Below are positions 34,806 through 47,171 of a DNA stretch of 64,000 nucleotides, one piece after another; position 1 is the stretch's first letter; every line of letters starts with the position of its first letter. Where the stretch lies: the NCBI GenBank assembly GCA_019671135.1, contig JAHRHY010000003.1:2790001-2854000 (forward strand), in the 5' to 3' direction. The notes under the pieces were generated by a model. It ran no database searches and was not told the DNA's origin. It saw only the letters and a program-made list of their open reading frames with translations. This stretch comes from Linnemannia hyalina. Taxonomy: Eukaryota > Mortierellomycota > Mortierellomycetes > Mortierellales > Mortierellaceae. Position numbers and translations under genes: made by a program.

Positions 34806-37800
34806 TGTGGAAGGGAGGGAGTGATGGGGAAGGGTTTGTTGTGGTTGCACGGGAAAAGAGTTATGGTTTGATGGGAAGGGTAGGTGCGGTGTGGATTATC
34901 GATGTGCGCTCGTGTGAAGAAAGTTGATGGGAAAATGTAAAATGATGGAGGTAAAGAGGGGCCAGGTATTTAGGGCGTGGTATATGAGCGGCGAAGGGGG
35001 AGAAGGGAGGGATGAAAGAGAGTGAGGGGGATGAACGACGAAAAGAAAGAGAAAAAGGAAGGGAAGGGAAGGGAAGGGATAGACGGTGGGGAGGGTGGAG
35101 GCAAAGACGAGGAAACAAAAAGGGGGATGTTGCCCCTTTTATATCGATTCGATTACAACGATGGCCCCTTAGGTTATGATGATAATGCTCGGGATGACAG
35201 CCGGATGGCCCGTCAGTGCCAAGTACATTACAGAGGCAAGAAGGCAAACTGGCAGAAAGGACGATGGAATGCAGAATCAGGGGTCAGAGTCATGGAAAAA
35301 TGTTTTCTTTATTACGTCCCTGTTTCTCTCTATTGAATTCATACTATAGTCTATAACAGAGTTATTTTAGTGCCAGGAAGTGGAACCGTCATGGCAGTTG
35401 ATTGTCTCTTGTCCCTTGTCTCTTGACGGATGGACTCCCGTAGCCAATGACGACGACCTCAGAGTTTTTTAGTTTCTCCTTCGATCGCAAAGCCTCTTTA
35501 ATCAAATCACCCCCCATCCCACCCATCCATATCTTGCCTCTTTCGGACATTTGCCACACAACCAATCAAAACATACATCAATGTCGGAGAATACCTCCAT
35601 CGGGAGAACTCCCTCCCATCCCTGTCCCACCACGCTACCACTGCACTTTCTTTCTTACTAAAACGCAATAGATGGCACCTCAATTTGCTGGGCGTGAATA
35701 TCCGGCCAAGATTCTCTATGTTTCTAGCTTGTAGGGGAATGAAAATGAGAAAAGTAGATGGAGGTTTTCGATAAAGACAGCCAAAAATACTTGTCACTCC
35801 ACACTTCTGGTAATCCCATCTATAAACCAAGGAGGTTCCCCTCCATCCAATCGTCCAATGCTGTGTCGCTGGTGGCTGTATTGCTTGTCCGCTGCTGCGA
35901 GTGCGATGTCATCAGGCATCCAATTGCCATTTTTTCTTTTGTGCCGAGGAATTTCTGGCCAACTTTGCTTTGTTGTCCGACCTGTAAAGGACGACGATGT
36001 AACGAGTGAGAAGAGAGAAACTCGACATGGGGGTCTGGGCTCACACCTCTGCATCCCGTCGTAACATCGCATCGCAGCTGCATCGTGAGAAAAAAATAAG
36101 GCAACGTATGTAGGGCGTAAACAAACAGACTACAATGGAATGACGAGAGGTGTCCTGGGCGTGGGTAACTTGATCATTTTTTTCCTACGCTCCATACTTC
36201 ACTCATCATCGCCAGTTTACCCTTGTATGTATTGTGGGGACAAGTACTAAACAGACAATGGTAATCGTGCGTCTAGAAAAATAAAGTTTCGTTATTTATT
36301 TCTTGTTGGACCGTATGGGTTGAACAATGACGATGATGACAGAAAACAAGTACACAAATAAGAGACGAGAGCGCTTCGTTTTAGGAATAACTTGTCCAAC
36401 AACAAGACTTGTGCGACCCTGAGTATGTCAAACAAAAAAAAAGAACACAAACAAGAATCTTGGTTGGTTGATAAGCAAGCAGATAGGGTCATGGGCCAAT
36501 GAGATGAAGAACGGTTGAATAAGGACCGCACCCAGAGAAATGAAAGGTGGGATCCTCTCATTCTCCTTAAATTCGACATCACTGGAATTTTCCTGATCTG
36601 ACCCTGAGGAGGCAATAGACGTGGAACCAGAACGCTATTTGCATTGTGAAAGGTCCACGTTGGACGCACAGAAGCACCCGTCTTTTGAAGAAGGTGTAGG
36701 AATATGATACGATCCAGGCATAGCCTGGCATTGCATGAAAATGCTTTGGTGCACCGGAAATAGATGTGAATGTGTGCAATCACATTTTTTTTGCTCTCTG
36801 TTCAGGGTCGGGGGTAAGGAACAAACTAGCAAACAAGCAAGCACTCAACCGTCTATTGGCATTAACAAACCAGACCATATATGAAGCGTGAGAGAGAAGA
36901 GAGATTCAGGAGGAGAGAAGTTGATTGGTACGGAAAATATTATCCCTCTATGAATGTCACTTTGTCCACTTGTCCGGAAGATCTTCAAGTTTGCCGTTGT
37001 GCCTATCAATCTAGCTAGCATGCTTCCCTTGACAACCAATTGAATGTGTATGTGTCCAGACTGAGATTGATAGTCGGACAAAGAGAGTAAAAGAGTAGAA
37101 GTGGGTGTTTGTCTGTGGGGGGGACATCTCCGGTTCGCTCGTTCCTTTGGTGCAGAAGAAGGCTGACCTATGATGATGCGACCGCTTCGGGGATGAAGTG
37201 CAAACAAGTAAAGGGGCGGCGAGGATGTGATCAGCCAATCAGGGTCTAAGATTATCTTTTCTATGAAGTTGAATACGACCGCCGGACCCATATGTGGCCG
37301 ATAGGCCGACGGCAGATGACTGAGTATATAGCTTCAAAGGAATGTTGGCGTAAAGGAACTAAGGAGAACAGAGGGAGTCTTGACGTTGACAATGGTATGT
37401 GTAAGAAAGTATGGACGATGTGACACATGGGAAAATGGGCTCCCAAACGGCGAGAAAAGGAAAGAGAGAGTGGGAGGAAAGAGAGGTAACCTTGTTCAAA
37501 CCAAGTGTGTGCCACATGGCGCAAAGGCCGATCTAACCGAACCGGCCGTTATTGTTGTCGTTGCATTCGCTGTCCGTGTCCTGCGTGTATGTACATGTGC
37601 GTTATTGCGGTTGTATCCCTGGCAGGAATTAGGACAAAGAGGAATAAACGATCATTATTGTTGGCATGAGATGTCCTTCATTCTGGAATGGAGTACCTTT
37701 AGATCTTGTGTTGCACTCTGTTGTGTTGGATCGTTTAATCCTATTATGGACATCTTTGGACAAGACGGGTACCGCACTACACAGCGGTATGACGTACCGT

Positions 37801-38418
37801 GTTCGTACGTTAGGTAGCTTACGAACCTGACCAGCTGTTGGGTTAGCGGTAATGGAAGAGGAGCACAGGTCGCGCAGTAAGTAGAGTGTTCTTTACCTTG
37901 TACACGTTGGCTGATTCTTCCTCTGACTTCCCTCTCCTTCCTTCTTCCTTCTCCTTCCGTTTTCCCTTTGTCGACTCTTTTCTTTTCTCCTTTCCAGTTG
38001 TCATCTTCCTTTGTGGTGTGTCTCCTTAAAAACCCCCCCTGTACATCTCTGTATCTCTTCATCTCCTGCAGCTGTAGTTCGATACCCTCCCTTACAAACC
38101 AGCACAGCCTTCACTTGATCACCCTCTTCACCCCCCTGTCGAAACGACAGGTACATTTCCAAGGTAACATGCGATCAATACTTTCACCGTCACCCTCCTG
38201 CATCATCATCAATCATCAACAGCATCTCTCTGCACCTTCTCCCATTGTAATCCACCAACCAGCCCCCGACATCTAATCAATCAGCCAGAATGTCGACGCC
38301 AAAATGCCTTATCGCCTTGCCTTTTGATTGTCCTCTTCCGTTCCTTGTGACCCCATCTAATATGGCCATGGAATTTATAAAGGTGTGACAACAACAGGGT
38401 CCACCAGCACATGCACAT

Positions 38419-38454
38419 GCACATCAGATTGCACATCAGGTCGCACATCAGACT
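38419..38454. repeat. three tandem copies of a 12-bp unit
   Basis: Consensus GCACATCAGRYY, three adjacent copies with variation only in the last three bases, upstream of the multi-KH gene. Confidence 0.85.
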
Positions 38455-39034
38455 GCACAACCACGTTACAACGAATGAAATACTCTATCACCCGATAATC
38501 CTATGTGCAATTCATGTTCGTCCATATGGATTGATACAGTGTCTTTGTCTACGCTTCACTCCATGTCCTGTGCATCCTTGTTGCTTCTAAGTAGACACTC
38601 GCCATAGCAACCATGCATATACATGTCATTACATATATTGCCATTACATGATACTCTGTATTCGATTATTCCCATTGTGCGATTATTCCTGTCTCCTCCT
38701 ATCATCGTTGCTATTCCTTCTGTCGTTGGTCCCTTTTCCTATTCCTCAATGTTTTCTATTTCTCCACATCCATCCATTCGACTTCTTGCTCTTATTCCTT
38801 CTTTCTCTTCTTCTCCTTCCCCCCTTTTTCTGTAGTCGCCTGGTGTGTGTTTCTTCTCGTCCTCTTTGATTTATGTTTGTTATTCCTCCGATCCCCCCGA
38901 TTCTCAAACACCTCTGTCTTCTTCTCCATAGTTTAAAGGAAGTGCAGTACAACGCCCCTTTTAGCTTTCCTTCTTGTGTATCTCACCAGTCATAATCCTC
39001 CGTTTCGACGCAACAATAACGGTCATCTTCTTTT

Positions 39035-39644
39035 CTCTCTTGTCCACTCACTAACGACCTTTTTTCTTGTCTTTCTTCTCTTTCTTCCTTCTCTTTCTTT
39101 CTTTCTCCTCCACCTGCCTCCCTTCTTACCACCATACCCCTCCTACTCTTTGATACCATCGACCCACTTTGCACTCTCCTTATTAAACCCTTTTGGCACG
39201 AACCCCCAACTTTATTGTCTATCTCCATCAACTCCCATCGCCCATTCTATCCAACAAACAAGAGCTTTGGCTCATTGAACACGTCCGTATTGTCCAGTCG
39301 ATCCTTTCCTGTCCACCGCGCCACCTCCACTATCCAACAAACACACATACCACGCCCATACCCAAGTTGTTGTCCAACAACCACAACAACACTAGCCTAT
39401 ATTACCCCTACCTCAACTTCTATTGCAAAAACTAGCGACAAACAACTCTTTGTCTTCCCTGTTAGATCCCATCCTACCCCTCACTACCCTCTTATCGAAC
39501 AAACACCACCACCACCCACTCACTCCATCCCACACATCAAACCCCTCCCCTTCGACTCGACCGAACTCCCTAAAATACCATCAGCGGCAGGACAAAACAG
39601 CAGTAAAAAAAAGGCAACACCAGCCAACCAGCCAACAAAAAACC
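39035..39644 (+). promoter_or_regulatory. pyrimidine-rich then A/C-rich leader of the multi-KH gene
   Basis: A dense TTTCTTCTC-type tract at 39055-39130 is followed by about 500 bp rich in ACC, CAA and CCA with few G, ending at ATG 39645. This low-G leader suggests a long unstructured 5' untranslated region, as often seen for fungal regulatory genes. Confidence 0.45.
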
Positions 39645-42600
39645 ATGGCAGAGAACACGATCCTCGCCCTATGCTTCCCCTGCCCAACACCGGCACAAGC
39701 ACAGTCAGGAGGACCAGTCGACGAAGTCATGACAACAGCATTCCAACAACTCTGTCTCGACATTGGTCTTTCCCATAACTGCCAGGCTATTCTCGATGTT
39801 GCCATCAACAGTACGCAGGCAAAGAAACGGCTGTCGATCGAGACTCATCAGTCTGTTTATAACGTCACCATCACTGGTGCTTATCAGAATGTGATGGCTG
39901 CCAGAGGTGCCTTCATGCGCAGCAACCCTCTCAAGGTAAGACATATGCAATGAGGAATTACAGACATGTACATACCCTGAATCCTTCCTTTTTTTTTTTT
40001 TTTTTTTTTTTTTTCATTCGAGTTTCTGGTCTATTGTTCATTGCTATTCGTTTCGGGTTTTTTGGTCTTCTATTTTTATGTCCGATACAATGGATTGTTT
40101 ACCAAGGGTGTTAGAAGAGGGCAGGAAAACACAACAACAAAAAAATAATAACACAAATCACACAAAATGCCATGGGGGTACGTTGGTAGGCGGGATAAAG
40201 GAAGAGCGAGAAGAGAGAGCAAGGGAGCAAAGGGGCAAGGGGGCAAGGGGAGCGGGGTAAAGGAGTAAAGGAGCAAGGAGCAGTGGCCCCCATCTGGATT
40301 GAACGACAAACACAAAATAGCGATAGGGGGAGAATGCTCTCTCCAAAGTTCACACATACAACAAATGGCAACAACTTGAAGCATGAACGATATTGACGGC
40401 AGCATCGGATATGCACCAACACCACACAACAGTCAACTTTTCTTTCTCCTGACATGAATTCACAAATGGAATATGGACCCTTCATCTCTCTCTTGCAGCA
40501 AGGCAGCCAGACAAGAAGGGGCATTACGTTCTCGCATTGATGGTCGCATGTACTTTTTCAGGATAAGGACTTGCATAGACGCACATACACCCTGCAACCA
40601 ATCAACCTCCTTCCAACGTTTTTACTTGTATACACGCCCAAATGGAGGGTGCCCGACTCGACTTGACTCAATTTGCGAAAACGGCAGCCTTCTTGGACCA
40701 ATGACATCCCACTCGACAACGTCGTTTCCTCTTCTTTTCACCACTGTTTCTCGTACTTTTTTTTTTTTCATTTTCTACAACAAGAAAAAGCCGAACTCGT
40801 GGTCTATTTCGCTAACGTACCCTGTCCTGGACCCCATTCGCACTACGTTGGAGGCCACGGATTAATATGTGATTAGCCAAACAGCTTGGTCAGAAGAGGG
40901 AAGAGAAAGGGCGGGAAAAAAAACAGGGAGAAGTGTACTTGCTCAGGTTGGAGGGAGTTCTGTTTTGTGTTGGGTTCGGCGGGTTGGCTGTTGAACGAGT
41001 ATTTGTGTGTATGCTGGAAGAAGGAGGGGGTGGTTATCGGACGAAAAATGGACCGCGTACAGCTTGCAGTAGCTGCTACTATCGGATGTGTGGATACCGA
41101 TGGATTGGAGAGAGAGAGATGAACTCTGCACAGGTTATCATTACTGAAGGAGTAGACGGATCATCCATCACCACCCATCATTTAGAAGTCATCATTATTC
41201 ATTTGTGATATTCTCTCGCTATCATATTATCAGCTGTTTCACTCACACACTTCATCAACGAACAAAATAGCCACGGCTGTCGATCAAGATTAGCAAGGCA
41301 TCCATCACCGCAGACCCATACACACACCCAGGATCGTCCTCTCCCAAGGAGTCAGCATCAAAGCAACAGGAGTCCTCCCTGGAACAACCAAAAACTGTCG
41401 CTAACTCATATACCCAACAGCAACAATCTGAAGATACCACTGCGGCAACCTCATCAACAGCAAAGGACTCCTCGCTCCCTGTCAGCCCCAACGAATTAAC
41501 ACCCGCATCGACCTCGATCTCTGTCACACCAAACCCTATACCACTATCTGCCGCTACAACCACCAGCTCGATCTCATCTTATTTCACAGTCTTGCCAAAG
41601 TTCAAGTCTCAAGTCGACCTCATCTCCTCAACAACTCGCACCACCATCACACTTGTATCCAGCCAGTTCCATACCCTCCCCTCGGCAAAGTCCGTTGTGG
41701 CCGCCCACGCACGACAGGAGATGGTCGAACTCCTCGTGTCAGGATCATGGGAAAATGCAGAGGCGGCGAGGCTACTGCTCTTGGTCGCCATCAACTCACT
41801 CCAACCTGGGTCAGTTCAGGAGAAGATCCAGATCGAGCTCAAGTACCAAAATATGGTGGGAGGCCGCAAGCGAGAGGATCTGCAAGAGTTGATGGCTAAG
41901 ACGAGAACAAGCATCTATATGGCTTCGCCCTTTGCTCAGACCACTAACAAGAGTGGAAGCCCTGTCGATCCTCGATATAATGATGTTTACATCACTGGAG
42001 AGCATTCCAAGGTTCAGATTGTCAAGGATGTGCTTTCACGAACATATTCTCGTGTTCAGTCTGCTGCACCCGCCTGTACTCGCCAAGTCAACATTGCCTC
42101 GCGGAAACTCGACTGGATGATGTTGAACCATCGCGACAAGTTGCGGTCGATCATGATTGACAACGCCTCGTTTATTGCCTTTCCGCCACTAGGCGCCAGT
42201 CATCCCATCATCTTTGTCTATGGTGAATCTCGCGTCAATGTTGAGCGCACCATCCGCACCGTCATGCAACTTGTAAGTCACCTCTGAATGTCTTATCGAT
42301 ACTTTTTACATTCGGCAGTAGAGAAACTCTCTAACATGCTGTTTTCTCGCTCTATCCATTGGCTAATAGTCGTCGCAGTTCCACTCGGGATCGATCAACT
42401 TGTTGTCGCCGGTACGAGAGAGCCTGACTGCGATCCCTTTGAACCCATCCAACGCTCTCTCACCCATCGCCAATATCTCCAAGCTTGTCTCGCAGGCATC
42501 AGGAGCAGAGGTCGAGTTCCGCAACAACGGATTCTACATCTTCGGCAATGAGATCCAGACAAGGATTGCAGTGCAGTTCCTGACCGACATTGATTTCATC

Positions 42601-45600
42601 AAGACGCTACACTACGAGGTCAAGTTTTCAGTCGAGCTGGCGAACGAGCACCGGGAGTTCATTTCGGGCAAGAAGAACGGCAAGATCAACCGGATCATGA
42701 AAGCGACCGGGGCCAAGATCAAGTTTGACCCCTGCAACGAGTACAACTTTTACGTCGACCTCAGCTCGACTATCGCGGTCAAGTCTGTCGAAGCCCTTGC
42801 ACTTCTCCAAGAGGAGCTTCCTGCAGAGATCTCGTTCTATGTCCCCGAGACCTACCACAAGCGGATCATTGGTGTTGGTGGCAAGAACATCCAGCGGATC
42901 ATGAAGAAGTTTGGCGTTTACGTCAAGTTCTCCAACTCGGAAGAGTTTGCCAATCTGGGAGGGTACTTTGATAACCTGGACAATGTCGTCGCCAGGACGC
43001 CGTCCAAGAACGCCATGAACCTGGATAATCTCAAGCACGCCGTCATGGAGCTGGTCAACCTCAAGGACAAGGATTTTGTGCACCACTCGTTGTCGATCCC
43101 TAAGCACTATCATCTGTCCCTTTTGTCAGATCATGCCAAGGCACTGGCTGAACTCCAGGAAGCCACCAACGCCACTGTTCGGTTTCCGGAGAAGGAGACT
43201 GGCAGCGACGTTGTTTGGATCTCTGGACCGGAATCGCTTATCCAACAAGCTACGTCGATGCTGCTGTCTCTTGTCGATGAGCAGTATGCCTACCCTGTTC
43301 CCTTCTCTGAGGCCATGGATCGTGTCTTGCTCAAGCCCGAGTTCAAGGTCGAGATTCTGGACAGGATGAGGAACGAGTGGAACATGACTTTGGTCCCTCC
43401 TGCCATCCACGAGGTCACCACCACTGGCGGCCAGAGCGAGGGAAGACGCATGCCAGAATTCAAGACTCCCTCTCCTGCCGGATCTATCTCGGGTCGCCAA
43501 AGTGCCTCGGAGTCGCCCAAGAGCAGAGAACTCGGTGTAGAGGCCACTGGTGAACTGGCTCGGTCTCTCAGCAGCCTGACAGACAGTGATGACGATGACG
43601 ACGACAGCGAGGAAGACGACCATGTGTTCATCTTCAAGTACAGCCGCAATAATGAGGATTATCTTCAGAGCGCCAAGGAGCTGCTGGTCCAGTTCCTGAT
43701 CGACAACCAGATCGAGGTCTATGATGACGAGATCCGTATCCAACGACCTCGCTCGGACTCGTTTGCTGAGGCCTTCCCTCATTTCAACAGCAAGATCCTC
43801 TCCTCCGTCACCGGTGGAGGTATGCAACCTTCTTCTCATCGGTTTATGTGCTTCTGCGTGATAATATTTTTTCTTCCATTGATCTAACGCCACCAAAATT
43901 TTGTGATGTAGATCTGCCTACTCCCGCCCCTGCGTTCTTGAACTACTCACTGTTCGAGAATGCCGGTAATGCGTTCGAAACGCTGAGCCGTGCCCCCGGC
44001 GCAGGTCAAGGTGTACCCAACCCAAATGTACCAGCAGGGTCCATGGTCGCCCCAGACATCCGGGCACTGTTTTCGCACGGACCTGCGCAAGGACTCCCTC
44101 CACTTGCCTCCTCGCCTCCTCGTTGGCCGGAACAGCACTCTCGACAGCTCACATCTATCCCCGGATTGCCCTCTGGAATGACCACCGCTATAAGATCGGT
44201 GCCTTCTTTCGCGCCCAGCCAACCATCTAACGCCCACCCTGGTCAGAACCAGCAACAGCAGAATCAGTCACCGTCGTTCAACCGACTCACCAGTTTACCG
44301 ATCGACCCTTGGGCCAGCCCTGGCAAGCAGCAGGCGCAAGTCATGCAGGCGCCCTCGACACCCGGCTACACGGGGTCGGTTGGGCAATTCCGCACCCCGC
44401 CTCCTGGTATTAGCAGCGTCGGAGCCAACAACGCGTTTTACTCGCCCAGTAGCGGTCAGAGCCAGCAGAACGCGATCTTCTCCCCCGAGGGACCCTACGG
44501 AGGAGTGACGAGTTTCCAGACCCCCGGATCGACAGTATCTTCGAACCATCTCTACTCCAATAACAACTCGCCTGTCCAAGGTGTCTCGAGTAATGTCGGT
44601 AGCTTCGCCAGCATGATGAACCAGTACCAGACGCCACATCACCAGCCGTCGCCTCAACGGCCTTACTCTGGATCTTCGGGTTCTAGGGACAGCTTGCAGT
44701 TCTTGGACGAGAAGCATGGGTCAAGTCCTGCGTTCGGATCCGGGTATGGACCTGCGCTCAACAGCGGGAGCAACAATAACCGATACCAGCAACAACAGAC
44801 GAATGGGCAGGGGTACCAGAGCTCCTCGGCGTTCGGGCAGTCACTGCAATACCCTCAACAGCGTCAGCGCCATTCGAGTCACAACAGCACGACGAGTAGT
44901 CATCATACCATGTTTCTGGGACCCATTGGTGGAGGGCTAGGATCTACTGGTGGGTCTGTGAACAGCGATGATATCTCGACGGAGGATGAGAGTGATGACC
45001 CTTTTGACGAGATGCGCAATCGGCACCATAGGTCGTACCATCATACCCCACAATACCAGCCATCATCGCAGCAGCAGGGGGTTCACGGAGGAGTGGGTAT
45101 GTTTGGATCGCAAGCGTCGATGTCGTCTGTGCTTGCCAACCGGCGTGGATCCGTGCCGTTGATGGGGTCCATATACAGTAACCAGCTCCTCTACCGGCCT
45201 AGCTCGCCTCAGCATTATCAACTTCACCACCAGCAGGCTGTGACACCCCCACCACCACACAACGTAGTCCGATTGAGTAACAGTACTTCGGATCTCTATG
45301 GCCGTAAGTCTCTCATCAGCGCCATGGCCCGTCACACCCTCAACGACACCACTTCTACTTCTGGGACCAACACTGGCAACAATAGTGGATTCAACTCGCC
45401 TGGTCGGGGCACCCCTATTTCTGGATCTGGCGCTCCTGGACCCATGACTGGATTCAGTCCTGGATTCAGAGCCAACGGCAATGGAGATAACGAGAGGGAC
45501 TTGTTCTCGAGCGGACTGAGCGGTATTATCGGAGGCGGGACTATCAGTCACAATCACAGCCACGACCACTCGTCGCCGTTTAACCATCATACCCATACCA

Positions 45601-45899
45601 ACCTCGCCAGCCAGATCAATGACCCCAGCGGTGGTTACCAGCAAAGCAGTAATGCCTATGATTTCATCAAAGGCGGTGGGGTTGCATCGGGAGTCGGCGC
45701 GTTGGGAAGTGAGTTCGTAGGCGGTGGTGGTAGTGGAGGTGGAGGACATCTTGTTGGATCGTCGGCGTTGATGGGCTCAACACTCTCTGCATCTGCACTA
45801 CCCTTTCTTGCTGACTCTGCGCTCGATCGACCTGGTCATCATCAGCCGCAGCAGCAGCAGCAGCAGCAGCAGCGTATGGTCGGCGGCTGGGATCGTTAG
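39645..45899 (+). CDS. large multi-KH-domain RNA-binding protein (vigilin/BicC/Khd4-like)
   Basis: Four exons: 39645-39935, 41271-42272, 42370-43819 and 43912-45899, for 1576 residues. The N-terminal 900 residues are a chain of KH-type modules. Clear GxxG loops are GGRKRED in exon 2, GKKNGKINRIMKATGAKI near residue 531, and IIGVGGKNIQRIMKKFG near residue 599. Other modules keep the fold but lose the loop (for example SAKSVVAAHARQEMVELLVS and ISKLVSQASGAEVEF), so there may be six to eight in all. An acidic Ser/Asp stretch (SLTDSDDDDDDSEEDDHVFI) lies near residue 835. The last 660 residues are disordered, rich in Gln, Ser, Gly, Pro and His, and end in polyglutamine. Multi-KH proteins bind mRNAs for translation, decay or localisation; the specific homologue (vigilin/Scp160, Bicaudal-C or Khd4) is inference. 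The first intron is 1335 nt. Confidence 0.88.
39936..41270 (+). other. 1.3-kb first intron of the multi-KH gene
   Basis: Bounded by AAG/GTAAGA and ATAG/CCA in phase 0. It contains a T26 run at about 39989-40014 and G-rich sequence near 40190-40260. No exon was recognised inside it. The acceptor at 41270 was chosen because it keeps the frame (PRLSIKISK follows SNPLK). Confidence 0.7.
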
Positions 45900-45921
45900 T
45901 TTCCTGTTTTAACTTTCTTTT

Positions 45922-45958
<37 letters not shown>

Positions 45959-46298
45959 TGTCTTCTTTTGTTCACCCTGTACAGTACGATAGTGTAGTCT
46001 TTTGTTTCTTTTCTTGTTTTTTTTTTCTTACTCCAAATGTTACCCTCCCTCGCCAACCTTCATCTTTTACCCAGGCGCCTTTACTTTAATACCACTCGTT
46101 TCTCTGCGAGATTGTCAAATAAACATATCTCTCCATCCCCCCCCACCCCCCCCCCCCCAAAAAAAAAATAAATAAATAAAAATACAAAAAAATAAAATAA
46201 AAAAACCTCTTCGTAAATAATTGTATTCGATGAAAGTGTCTAGGATCTGCGATATGATACAACAACTACATATACCTGCCGCCCGCTCCTGCCAGTTT
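45900..46298. other. convergent 3' flanks with T33 run
   Basis: Spacer between the multi-KH stop and the BAG-domain gene stop. It holds a homopolymer T run at 45923-45955, and C-rich then A-rich stretches at 46137-46205. No gene seen. Confidence 0.6.
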
Positions 46299-47171
46299 TT
46301 ACTGTTGCTGCTGTTGCTGCAGCTTGAGCTGTCGGTCACACTCCTTAACTCGCGCATTCATATCATCCACAGAGTCCAAAAACTTCTGTGTCTCCTTGAC
46401 AGCCTCCCGTCTCGTCGCCCTCGCAACCTCAAAGTCCTGTTTACACACCACCCCATCAAAGAGCAGCAGTGACTTCATCAGTGTCTCTGATAACAGCATA
46501 TGTGCGTCCTGCAGTTGTTTGCGGGTGGGTGGCGGTGGTGGTGCCTCCTGTCCGCGGGGTGGTGGACGTGGAGATGAAGTGGCGGAGGAGATGTAGGATT
46601 GGACGGCGGACTCGTAGCGGGGGAAGTGTTCTGCGACGAGGTCGAGGGTCTTTTCGAGAGATTGTTGGATCTTGACGATTAGGGCATATTCTTCGGGGTC
46701 GCCGTGGGTCGTCAACGTTGAGATGTCCGCTTTCTAAGGAAGGTGGACAAAGGAAGGGAAGTGGAGGAAAAGTGTCAATTGGGCGAGTGTTCTTTGAATA
46801 TCAGATCAGGTATCCAAGCGTCATTTTTTTTTTGTCTCTGTTTCCTATATCCTCTCTTTCTTTCATCCTCCTTGTCTTATCCAACAAACATCCAAAGGAA
46901 ACAATACAACACCCTGATAATGTAAACTTACAGTAGGTCGGGTTCCCATCATAGTAATCTGCCCATTCGGCTTAATTCCAAAACAAGACAACGGCGCATT
47001 ATCGTCCTTCATCGTCGCACCACCATAGATCAAGGTCAACCCGCCTAGGGGAACGTTGGACCAGTCGTGACAGCATTTGCGGAGCTCGCCCAGGCGGATG
47101 TCAGGGAGGTTCCTGTCATTGAAGATGAAGGATTTCTTCTCACGGCCCCATTTTATGTTGATCCGTGTCAT
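46299..47171 (-). CDS. BAG-family Hsp70 cochaperone with N-terminal ubiquitin-like domain
   Basis: Two exons, 47171-46932 and 46733-46299, for 224 residues. Residues 1-80 form a ubiquitin-like fold (INIKWGREKKSFIFNDRNL, then TLGELRKCCHDWSNVP-like helix, read here with IRLGELRKCC; LTLIYGGATMKDDNAPLSCF; GQITMMGTRP). Residues 85-215 are helical with BAG character: IQQSLEKTLDLVAEHFPRYE, a Pro-rich linker, then LLSETLMKSLLLFDGVVCK and RATRREAVKETQKFLDSVDD. A glutamine run closes the protein. This Bag1-like layout predicts a nucleotide-exchange factor for Hsp70. The ATG at 47171 is the first in frame; the longer open frame upstream starts only with TTG. Convergent with the multi-KH gene. Confidence 0.88.

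Larger units (their letters stand above)
34806..39644. other. 4.8-kb gene-poor region upstream of PTR2 and the KH gene
   Basis: Divergent spacer between PTR2 (-) and the multi-KH gene (+). No supportable coding region; frames such as 36292-36783 (-), 37380-37817 (+) and 37655-38062 (-) have no domain and use rare codons. It contains purine-rich DNA just upstream of PTR2 (about 34980-35120), a 12-bp repeat at 38419-38454, and from about 38690 increasingly pyrimidine-rich then A/C-rich sequence leading to ATG 39645. Confidence 0.55.

Noticed and set aside
37380..38062. Two overlapping frames of 145 and 135 codons in the 4.8-kb spacer
   Set aside because: No domain, atypical codons, opposite strands competing for the same bases.
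38419..38454. Three 12-bp repeats considered as a CRISPR-like array
   Set aside because: Units are directly adjacent with no spacers and the genome is eukaryotic.
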